Of a stretch of 5,389 nucleotides of DNA, positions 1-5,389 are shown one piece after another (within the stretch, counting starts at the first letter, position 1; the number at the start of each line of letters is the position of its first letter). The DNA is taken from NCBI GenBank assembly GCA_003162555.1, contig PMNQ01000129.1:1-5389 (forward strand), read 5' to 3'. The notes beneath the pieces are model-generated. The model saw only the letters and a list, made by a program, of their open reading frames with translations, made no database searches and was not told where the DNA came from. A program made the position numbers and the translations under genes. The DNA is from Gammaproteobacteria bacterium. GTDB taxonomy: Bacteria; Pseudomonadota; Gammaproteobacteria; Steroidobacterales; Steroidobacteraceae.

Positions 1-1227
1 GTCGCGGTCAAGGTGCTGCGCCCCAACATGCTGCCGGCGATTGAAAAAGACCTGAGCCTGATGCGCATGATGGCCGGCTGGGTCGAGGCCCTGAGTGCCG
101 ATGGCAAACGGCTCAAGCCGCTCGAAGTGGTGGCCGAATTCGACAAGTACCTGCACGACGAGCTCGATCTGATCCGCGAGGCCGCCAGCGCCGCGCAATT
201 GCGCCGCAACATGCAGGGCCTGAACCTGGTGATGGTGCCCGAGATGGTGTGGGACCTGTGCACCCAGAGCGTGATCGTGATGGAGCGCATGAACGGCGTG
301 CCCATCAGCCAGGTGCAGCGGCTGCGCGACGCCGGCGTCGACATCCCGAAGCTGGCGCGTGACGGCGTCACGATCTTCTTCACGCAGGTGTTCCGCGACG
401 GCTTCTTCCATGCCGACATGCACCCGGGAAATATCTTCGTCATCGTCGATGATCCGCTCGCGCCACGTTACGCCGCGGTCGACTTCGGCATCATCGGCAC
501 GCTCTCGGTGCGCGACCAGCGGTATCTTGCCGAGATTTTCCTTGCGGTGTTCGATCGCGATTACCGCCGCGTCGCACAGTTGCACATCGATTGCGGTTGG
601 GTGCCGGCGGCCACGCGCGCCGACGAATTGGAATCGGCGGTACGCACGATCTGCGAGCCAATCTTCGATCGCCCGTTGCGCGAGATCTCATTCGGCACGG
701 TGCTGCTGCGCCTGTTCGCAGCGCTCCAGCGCTTCGACGGGCAGATACAGCCGCAGCTCATTTTGCTGCAGAAGACCTTGCTGAATGTCGAGGGCCTGGG
801 CCGCCAGCTCTACCCCGAGCTCGACATCTGGAAGACCGCGGCGCCGGTGCTACGCGCCTGGAAGCGCGAGCGCATGAGCCCGCGCACGTTGTGGCGCGAA
901 ATGAAACGCGGACTTCCCGACGTGCTCGAGGTGCTGCAGTCCTGGCCGGCACTGGCACGCGCGGCCATCGAGCGCGCGCAACAGGGCGCGGCGGGTACGC
1001 CGGCTGCAGCGGCACAGACTGCGCCGCAGACGCAGCCCGCGGCCGCGGCGGAAGCCGCGCCAGTCCTCGGCCATCGCGCGCGACGGCGCGAGCTATGCGC
1101 GATCGCCGCCACATTGCTCATCGGCGGAATTCTGTGGCTGGGATTGGGCATCGCACCGCAGTGGCTGGGCGGCGCGCTCACCGTCGGCGGCCTGGCGGGC
1201 ATCGCAGCGCTACTCATCAGGGCGTAG
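1..1227 (+). CDS. ubiB: UbiB, ABC1/ADCK-family kinase-like protein of ubiquinone biosynthesis (5' end missing)
   Basis: UbiB is an atypical protein-kinase-like ATPase at the inner membrane that supports ubiquinone biosynthesis; its exact substrate is debated. The frame is open from base 1, so the true start lies outside the window and 408 codons are visible. Counting from the first codon, one sees VAVKV with the nucleotide-binding lysine at 4, the ELD of the ExD motif at 54-56 followed by [20 protein letters not shown] at 137-144 (catalytic-loop equivalent), and DFG at 161-163. The family-typical [21 protein letters not shown] follows at about 255-275. An Ala/Pro/Gln-rich linker (about 326-354) and a basic patch (HRARRR) precede two hydrophobic helices (about 365-384 and 388-407) that should anchor the C-terminus. 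The E. coli protein has 546 residues, so roughly 130-150 N-terminal residues, including the KxGQ motif, are missing only because of the window edge. The gene ends with TAG, 14 bases before the next gene. Another ABC1/ADCK member is possible but less likely given the motif match. Confidence 0.95.
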   Translation, partial: VAVKVLRPNMLPAIEKDLSLMRMMAGWVEALSADGKRLKPLEVVAEFDKYLHDELDLIREAASAAQLRRNMQGLNLVMVPEMVWDLCTQSVIVMERMNGVPISQVQRLRDAGVDIPKLARDGVTIFFTQVFRDGFFHADMHPGNIFVIVDDPLAPRYAAVDFGIIGTLSVRDQRYLAEIFLAVFDRDYRRVAQLHIDCGWVPAATRADELESAVRTICEPIFDRPLREISFGTVLLRLFAALQRFDGQIQPQLILLQKTLLNVEGLGRQLYPELDIWKTAAPVLRAWKRERMSPRTLWREMKRGLPDVLEVLQSWPALARAAIERAQQGAAGTPAAAAQTAPQTQPAAAAEAAPVLGHRARRRELCAIAATLLIGGILWLGLGIAPQWLGGALTVGGLAGIAALLIRA

Positions 1228-1241
1228 ACGGGACAAATCTC

Positions 1242-2552
1242 ATGGTGCGATTCACGCGACCAAGCCCGGCACTCTGGGGCCTGCTGTGGCTGACGGCGAC
1301 GGCGCTGGCTTCAGCGAATGATGCCGTCATCCATGCCGGCACGCTCATCGACGGCGTTTCGAATCAGGCCCGCCAGCACGTCTCGATCCTGATCCACGAC
1401 GAGCGCATCACTGCCGTCGAACCCGGCTTTCTTGCGCCTGCGGGCGCCGAAGTGATCGATCTGTCTGGCGCCACGGTGATGCCCGGTTTCATCGACTGCC
1501 ACGTGCACGTATCCTCGAAACTTCCGAGCCGCACCAACGCGACCGAAGAGCGGCTCACTCATACCGATCTGGACCGCGCCTTTGACGCCGCGGTTTTCGT
1601 AGCTGCGATGCTGCAGCAGGGATTCACCAGCGCCCGCGATGTGGGTGGCGGCGATGAAACCGTGGCGCTGCGCAATGCGATCAATGCCGGCAAGGTTCCA
1701 GGGCCGCGCCTGTGGGTGTCGCTCGAACCGCTCGGACCGACTGGTGGCAATGCCGACCCTCGCTCTGGAATGGATCGCTTCCTGACACATCGAAACTGGG
1801 ACAACGGCATCGTCAACACGCCGGACGAAGCGCGCCTGCGGGTGCGCGAGCACAAGCGGCGCGGCGCGGATCTGATCAAAATGCTGCCGTCGGGCGGCAT
1901 CGCCTCGACCGGCGACGATCCGCACCAGCAGCTGATGACGAATGAGGAAATGCGCGTCGTCGTCGAGACCGCGCACGGGCTCGGCATGAAGGTGGCCGCG
2001 CATATTTATCCCGCGGAAGCCATCGAGAACGCAGTGCGCGCGGGCGTCGACTCGGTCGAGCACGGCTCCTTTGCGACCGCGCAGACTTTCGCGCTGATGA
2101 AGGAACATGGCACCTATCTCGTGCCCACACTCACGGTCTACGATCTGTTCTACGACGTCGCCACGCACCACCCCGAGCTGCTCGCCCCGGGCACGCCGGA
2201 AAAGGAAATCGCCAACGACCTGCTGCCGAAGCGCAATCTGGCGCTCGCGATCCGCTCGGGCGTGAAGATCGCCTACGGCTCGGACATCGGCGAAGGCGAT
2301 CACGGCATGGAATTCCGCCTGCTCGTCGCCAACGGCATGACGCCGGACGATGCATTCATCGCTGCGACCCGCAACGCGGCCGACCTGCTGGGCGCCAGCG
2401 ACCGCGTCGGCGCCATTGCGCCCGGCCATTACGCCGACATCGTGGCGGCCGCGGCCGATCCGAGGAAGGATCCGACGCAGTTCGGCCACGTCGATTTCGT
2501 GATGAAGGGCGGCGTGGTCTACCGGCAGCACGGCGCACCGGTCGCGCACTAA
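1242..2552 (+). CDS. Exported metal-dependent amidohydrolase, COG1228 prolidase/imidazolonepropionase-like
   Basis: The protein has 436 residues and belongs to the amidohydrolase superfamily; known relatives in this group hydrolyse Xaa-Pro or Xaa-Arg dipeptides, but the substrate here cannot be read from sequence. Residues 1-25 look like a Sec signal peptide: Arg3 and Arg6, a hydrophobic core at about 11-23, then A23-S24-A25 before Asn26, which predicts a periplasmic enzyme. The small N-terminal beta domain (AVIHAGTLIDGV) is followed by the metal-binding barrel: H87-V-H89 in GFIDCHVHV, K213 in ADLIKMLPSGG (probably the carboxylated bridging lysine), H254 in KVAAHIYP, H274 in SVEHGSF and D348 in AYGSDIGEG. 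All expected ligands of a binuclear site are present. The C-terminal part (TRNAADLLG, GAIAPGHYADIV) is typical of the family. The ATG at 1242 was chosen because it gives the signal peptide and has GGGA 8 bases upstream; the frame stays open further back only because it overlaps GC-rich ubiB. It lies 14 bases after ubiB, so co-transcription is likely. Confidence 0.92.
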   Translation: MVRFTRPSPALWGLLWLTATALASANDAVIHAGTLIDGVSNQARQHVSILIHDERITAVEPGFLAPAGAEVIDLSGATVMPGFIDCHVHVSSKLPSRTNATEERLTHTDLDRAFDAAVFVAAMLQQGFTSARDVGGGDETVALRNAINAGKVPGPRLWVSLEPLGPTGGNADPRSGMDRFLTHRNWDNGIVNTPDEARLRVREHKRRGADLIKMLPSGGIASTGDDPHQQLMTNEEMRVVVETAHGLGMKVAAHIYPAEAIENAVRAGVDSVEHGSFATAQTFALMKEHGTYLVPTLTVYDLFYDVATHHPELLAPGTPEKEIANDLLPKRNLALAIRSGVKIAYGSDIGEGDHGMEFRLLVANGMTPDDAFIAATRNAADLLGASDRVGAIAPGHYADIVAAAADPRKDPTQFGHVDFVMKGGVVYRQHGAPVAH

Positions 2553-2566
2553 GGCCTGGTCACCGA

Positions 2567-3277
2567 TCAAGCTTTCGGCTCAATCCAGACTGCGCGCGCC
2601 TTCGCGCACAGTTCGCCATCCTCGTCGAATAGCGCGGTGCCCACTTCGTATTTGCGTCCCGTCACGCCAATACGCCAGCCGACGATCACGCAGGGTTCGT
2701 CCACGTGCACGCGCCGGTCGACGTGCGCCGTGAACTCGCCCAGCAGCATCGGCACACGATCGGAGCGCGCCGCGAAATAGCCGGGGCAGTCGAGCGCCGC
2801 CCACATGAACTCCGGCCGGACCTTGTGATCGTCGAGCCCGAGCGCCACATCGGGCACCCAGGGCGCGGCCACCATTGCGGCGACGCTGGCGCCGGCGGCC
2901 AACGGTCCGGCGAAAATGCGCAAGCCATCGCCGCGTGCGCGCTGCGGGCCGCAGACGAAGCAGTTCGGAAACGCGTGTGCGCTGAATCCTGCGTAGTGGC
3001 GTGAGGCCTCGAGCGCGGCGAAATATTCCGGCGGCGCCGGCACGGCCAACTCGAGCTGTGCGGGCTCCGCGCTCGCAACCACGCGCGTGTCGTGCAGCAG
3101 CTCGAGCCGCCCGCCTTCGCGGTGCGCGACTTCGAGCGGCGCGCCGAGCGGCGGCGGCAGGTGTAGCCGCACGCGCACAGTGACAGGCGCATGTTGCGCG
3201 AACAAACCGGAGATGTAGCCGCCATTGGCTGAGCCGGGCGGGCCGCAGAACCGGGGCGCGACGGTAAGCAACTGCAT
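2567..3277 (-). CDS. Probable double-hotdog, thioesterase-like protein of unknown substrate
   Basis: The product has 236 residues, no signal peptide and no membrane segment, so it should be cytosolic. The N-terminal part (GPPGSANGGYISGLFAQ at 13-28, then a VRVRLHLPPPLG strand) resembles the first half of a hotdog acyl-CoA thioesterase. A central segment carries PNCFVCGPQRARGDGLRIF with Cys106 and Cys109. The second half has ALDCPGYFA (161-169) and ends with GRKYEVGTALFDEDGELCAKARAVWI, the strand pattern of a hotdog domain's last sheet. From memory this matches a family usually annotated as hypothetical or thioesterase-like; I infer two fused hotdog folds acting on an acyl thioester, but no catalytic residue can be assigned. 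The ATG at 3277 has AGGG 7 bases upstream. It begins 31 bases after the MFS gene on the same strand and is probably the last gene of the trpA unit. Its TGA lies 14 bases from the stop of the convergent amidohydrolase gene. I am confident that it is a gene, less so of its function. Confidence 0.8.
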   Translation of the reverse strand: MQLLTVAPRFCGPPGSANGGYISGLFAQHAPVTVRVRLHLPPPLGAPLEVAHREGGRLELLHDTRVVASAEPAQLELAVPAPPEYFAALEASRHYAGFSAHAFPNCFVCGPQRARGDGLRIFAGPLAAGASVAAMVAAPWVPDVALGLDDHKVRPEFMWAALDCPGYFAARSDRVPMLLGEFTAHVDRRVHVDEPCVIVGWRIGVTGRKYEVGTALFDEDGELCAKARAVWIEPKA

Positions 3278-3284
3278 GGGCGCA

Positions 3285-3288
3285 CCCT
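3285..3288 (-). promoter_or_regulatory. Ribosome binding site of the hotdog gene
   Basis: On the minus strand this reads AGGG, placed 7 bases before the ATG at 3277. The position supports that start codon. It sits inside the 31-base gap after the MFS stop, which fits translation from a shared mRNA. Confidence 0.55.
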
Positions 3289-3308
3289 ACGCGCGCGGCG
3301 CGTGCGAC

Positions 3309-4541
3309 TCAACCCGCGGCGGCAAGCCGTCGCTGATAGTGCAGTGCGTAGCGCCAGACGCACCAGCCAACGCTGTTGCACACGAATGCGGTGCAGGCCA
3401 GGCGCTGCATCGACACCGACAGCCACGGCGCCAGCGCGCCCATCATCACCGCGGCCATCAACAGCAGCACGAAGGTATTGGCCGCCGTGGCCGCGCCGCG
3501 TGCATGCCCAAACAGATCGAGTATGCGCAGCGTGATGATCGGAAACAGCAGCTGCAGTCCAAAGGCGGTGGCTGTGAGCAGCAATTGCTGCACCAGCACC
3601 GGCGGTTGGGCAAACGCGGTCACCAACCCCAGCATCGCACCGGTAGTCGCCAGCACCAGCGTGTAACCGATGTTGGCCTGACGCGAAGGCGGCAAATGGC
3701 CCGCCAGCCGGCCCGAGGCCAGTGCGCCGAGCGCGTAGCCGATGACGATCGGCAGCGTCAGCATGGCGAAGCCGGTTTCACTCCCGTGCCAGTGATCGAG
3801 GATGATCGCCGGCGCCGAACCGATGTAGATCTGCATGGCGACGAAGCACAGGCCGCTGGCCGTGGTCAGCAGCAGGAATTCCCGGTGCCGCGCGACGCCG
3901 AGCATGTTGCGCATCAGCGCGCCGAACTGCAGCGGCGTGCGCTGCGCGACCGGCAGCGTTTCCGGAAGCTTGCGCAACACCATCAGCGCCAGCACCAGGC
4001 CGTAGAGCGCCATGCTGGCGAAGACCGCGCGCCAGCCGAGCCAGACGTGTACCCAGCCACCGATGACCGGCGCCAGCGCCGGACCGATGCTGAACATGAT
4101 GGTAATCGCGCTCATGACGCGCTGCGCCTGCGCGCCGCTGTAGCAATCGCGCACCACGGCGCGGCCGATGATCACGCCGACGCCACCGACCATGCCCTGC
4201 ATGGCGCGGAAGAACAGCAGCGCGCCAAAGCTGGGCGCGAGCGCACAACCGGTCGCTGCGAGCGCGTAGAACAGCAGTCCCGCCAGCATCACGCGCCGCC
4301 GTCCCACCGCATCGGCGAGTGAGCCATGCAGCAGCGACATGCAGGCGTAGGGCACCAGGTAGACAGTCAGTGTCTGCTGCACCTGGAAATAGCTGATGCC
4401 GAACTCGACCGACATCGCACGCATCGACGGAAAGAAGGCGTCGATGGTGTAAGGACCCAAGGTCGCGAGCAGCGCGAGCACCAGCGCCACGCGCGGCGGC
4501 CCGCCGCTCGTCGATTCGTTTACCGCGGACGGCGCGCTCAC
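3309..4541 (-). CDS. MFS efflux transporter, Bcr/CflA-like drug:H+ antiporter
   Basis: This is a 410-residue inner-membrane protein of the usual size for a 12-helix major facilitator transporter. TM1 (about 18-38) carries YTIDAFFPSM with an acidic Asp34, resembling the TM1 'D...P' signature of Bcr/CflA and MdfA-type multidrug exporters. MFS motif A is clear in the loop after TM2 (GSLADAVGRRR at 73-83). FFRAMQGMVGG (110-120) matches the TM4 motif B region, AVVRDCYSG (128-136) is Bcr-like, and GPALAPVIGG (153-162) matches motif C of drug antiporters in TM5. A hydrophilic middle loop (about 190-222) separates the two six-helix halves. The start is GTG at 4541: it is the only standard start codon between the upstream in-frame stop and TM1, with a weak AGG 8 bases before it. 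It follows trpA by 33 bases and precedes the hotdog gene by 31 bases on the same strand. The substrate is unknown; export of an aromatic compound or an antibiotic is inferred, not shown. Confidence 0.93.
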   Translation of the reverse strand: MSAPSAVNESTSGGPPRVALVLALLATLGPYTIDAFFPSMRAMSVEFGISYFQVQQTLTVYLVPYACMSLLHGSLADAVGRRRVMLAGLLFYALAATGCALAPSFGALLFFRAMQGMVGGVGVIIGRAVVRDCYSGAQAQRVMSAITIMFSIGPALAPVIGGWVHVWLGWRAVFASMALYGLVLALMVLRKLPETLPVAQRTPLQFGALMRNMLGVARHREFLLLTTASGLCFVAMQIYIGSAPAIILDHWHGSETGFAMLTLPIVIGYALGALASGRLAGHLPPSRQANIGYTLVLATTGAMLGLVTAFAQPPVLVQQLLLTATAFGLQLLFPIITLRILDLFGHARGAATAANTFVLLLMAAVMMGALAPWLSVSMQRLACTAFVCNSVGWCVWRYALHYQRRLAAAG

Positions 4542-4549
4542 CCGAAAGG

Positions 4550-4552
4550 CCT
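4550..4552 (-). promoter_or_regulatory. Weak ribosome binding site before the GTG start of the MFS gene
   Basis: AGG on the minus strand lies 8 bases before the GTG at 4541. It is a poor match to the Shine-Dalgarno consensus. Together with the GTG start this suggests modest translation, or coupling to trpA 33 bases upstream. Confidence 0.4.
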
Positions 4553-4574
4553 GTTCGCGCTCAATACGCGGGCC

Positions 4575-5342
4575 CTAGTGCCGGAGCGAGCCCAGCCAGG
4601 CCTGCGGCGATTCACCGCGTTCCAGCACCTCGACCAGGGCGGAACCAACTACGACGCCCTCAACGGCCCCGCGCAATCTCTCTACTTGCTCTCTTGTCCT
4701 GATCCCAAAGCCCGCGCACACCGGCACCTTGGCCACGGCGCGCACGCGCGCGAGGTACTCGAGCACGCCGGCGGGCGTCGCGGCGCTGTGGCCGGTGGTG
4801 CCGGTCATCGTCACGGCGTAGACGAAACCCTGGCTGGCTGCGCACAGGCGCGCGAGCCGATCCGGCGGCGTCACCGGCGTCACCATCTGCACCAGCGCGA
4901 GACCGCGCGGATCGAGCGCGGCCTTCAGCGCCGCGCTTTCATCGAGCGGCAGGTCCGGCACGATGAAACCGCACACGCCAGCGGCGACGCTGGATCTTGC
5001 GAGCCGCTCATAGCCGTAGTTGAGCAGCGGATTGAGATAGCTCATCAGCAGCAGCGGCGCGCGCAGCCGCGGCATCGCGGTCAGTTCATCGAAGATCCAC
5101 TGCAATGTCACGCCTTGCCGCAGCGCTTCCTGGCTGGAACGCTGGATGGTCATGCCATCGGCCATCGGATCCGTGAATGGCACGCCGATTTCGATGACAT
5201 CAGCCGCTTCTGCAATGGCGGCGACATGCTCGCGGAATTTCGCGCGCTGCGGATAGCCCGCAGTCAGAAAAGCGACCAGCGCCGGCTCGCCGCCGCTGGC
5301 AGCCTTGCGGATCGCCTCGGCAATGCGCTCGCGCGGCAGCAT
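4575..5342 (-). CDS. trpA: Tryptophan synthase alpha subunit
   Basis: TrpA cleaves indole-3-glycerol phosphate to indole and glyceraldehyde 3-phosphate and passes indole to TrpB through a tunnel in the cytosolic alpha2-beta2 complex. The 255-residue protein is a little shorter than the 268 residues of the enteric enzyme. Catalytic Glu51 lies in VIEIGVPFTDP and Asp62 in MADG, with the same 11-residue spacing as Glu49 and Asp60 of the enteric enzyme. Other family marks are LTAGYP (26-31), MSYLNPLLNYG (100-110), GFIVPDLPLDE (125-135, Asp130), Tyr175 and active-site loop 6, TGTTGH (180-185), which keeps the key Thr183. The phosphate-binding glycines are in AGFGIRT (210-216) and GVVVGSALV (229-237). 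In loop 6, Met179-Thr180 stand where the enteric enzyme has Arg-Ser. The ATG at 5342 shares its A with the TGA of the upstream gene (TGATG), and AGGG lies 8 bases before it, so translation is probably coupled. It heads a same-strand run with the MFS and hotdog genes. Confidence 0.97.
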   Translation of the reverse strand: MLPRERIAEAIRKAASGGEPALVAFLTAGYPQRAKFREHVAAIAEAADVIEIGVPFTDPMADGMTIQRSSQEALRQGVTLQWIFDELTAMPRLRAPLLLMSYLNPLLNYGYERLARSSVAAGVCGFIVPDLPLDESAALKAALDPRGLALVQMVTPVTPPDRLARLCAASQGFVYAVTMTGTTGHSAATPAGVLEYLARVRAVAKVPVCAGFGIRTREQVERLRGAVEGVVVGSALVEVLERGESPQAWLGSLRH

Positions 5343-5389
5343 CAGGCGCGCCCTGCCGGCGCTTTCGCCAGCAGCATCTGCGTCAGTGT
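5342..5389 (-). CDS. trpB: 3' end of the gene upstream of trpA, probably trpB (tryptophan synthase beta)
   Basis: Only 15 sense codons and a TGA are inside the window, ending in LTQMLLAKAPAGRA. The stop overlaps the trpA start by one base (TGATG), a spacing typical of coupled trpB-trpA pairs. The leading T-L-x-x-x-L-L pattern would fit the helix that follows the GRGDKD motif at the TrpB C-terminus, but that motif lies beyond the edge. The identity therefore rests mainly on the conserved trpB-trpA gene order and on the overlap. Of the two other minus-strand frames here, one hits a stop at once and the other is the open upstream extension of the trpA frame. Confidence 0.6.
   Translation of the reverse strand, partial: TLTQMLLAKAPAGRA
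5351..5354 (-). promoter_or_regulatory. Ribosome binding site of trpA inside the upstream gene
   Basis: AGGG on the minus strand, 8 bases before the ATG at 5342, lies within the last codons of the preceding gene. It supports this start over any further upstream in-frame codon and fits translational coupling. Confidence 0.6.

Noticed and set aside
591..1241. Upstream open extension of the amidohydrolase frame, which would give a 653-residue fusion protein.
   Set aside because: It overlaps ubiB in another frame, is Arg/Ala/Gly-rich with no domain, and would bury the signal peptide. It is a frame kept open by high GC content.
1311..2570. A 419-codon open frame antisense to the whole amidohydrolase gene.
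   Set aside because: The translation (rich in R, A, H, V, D) has no recognisable domain and mirrors the codons of a well-supported gene. Such antisense frames are common in GC-rich DNA.
2535..2570. Short inverted matches near the convergent stops (ACCGGT, gcgc...gcgc, GGTCACC) considered as a bidirectional terminator.
   Set aside because: The stems are only a few base pairs long and no T-run follows on either strand.
2686..3426. A 246-codon minus-strand open frame overlapping the hotdog gene in another frame and the 3' end of the MFS gene.
   Set aside because: It is Arg/Ser/Ala/Cys-rich without any motif, whereas the frame at 2567-3277 has hotdog features and a well-placed ribosome binding site.
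3225..4322. A 365-codon plus-strand open frame antisense to the MFS gene and the start of the hotdog gene.
   Set aside because: The product is a Q/R/H/A-rich low-complexity string, the expected reverse image of hydrophobic membrane-helix codons. It shows no domain.

Overview
This is a GC-rich, gene-dense stretch of ordinary bacterial chromosome. Its best taxonomic clue is a UbiB-type protein with the motifs typical of ubiquinone-making Proteobacteria ([26 protein letters not shown]). I infer a beta- or gammaproteobacterium and cannot place it further. I see no mobile element, CRISPR array, tRNA, rRNA or phage gene.

Layout: two transcription units converge on a 14-base gap at 2553-2566. The plus-strand unit holds the 3' part of ubiB (1-1227, entering from the left edge) and, 14 bases later, an exported amidohydrolase of the COG1228 prolidase/imidazolonepropionase-like group (1242-2552). 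The minus-strand unit, read from the right edge leftwards, holds the last 15 codons of an upstream gene that is probably trpB (5342-5389), trpA (4575-5342, sharing one base with that gene as TGATG), a Bcr/CflA-like MFS efflux transporter (3309-4541, GTG start, 33 bases after trpA), and a probable double-hotdog thioesterase-like protein of unknown substrate (2567-3277, 31 bases after the transporter).

How the genes work together: trpB-trpA would form tryptophan synthase, with TrpA making indole and TrpB joining it to serine. The tight spacing suggests that the transporter and hotdog gene are co-transcribed with trpA; a functional link (for example export of an aromatic or drug-like compound) is only inference. 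On the other strand, UbiB supports ubiquinone synthesis at the inner membrane. The amidohydrolase carries a clear signal peptide and should act in the periplasm on dipeptides or similar amides, with no obvious pathway link to UbiB.

All intergenic gaps are 33 bases or shorter, and no strong rho-independent terminator or promoter is visible. I found no convincing new system. The points worth a second look are the trpA-linked transporter/hotdog pair, the CxxC hotdog protein itself, and the nearly gapless convergent junction.
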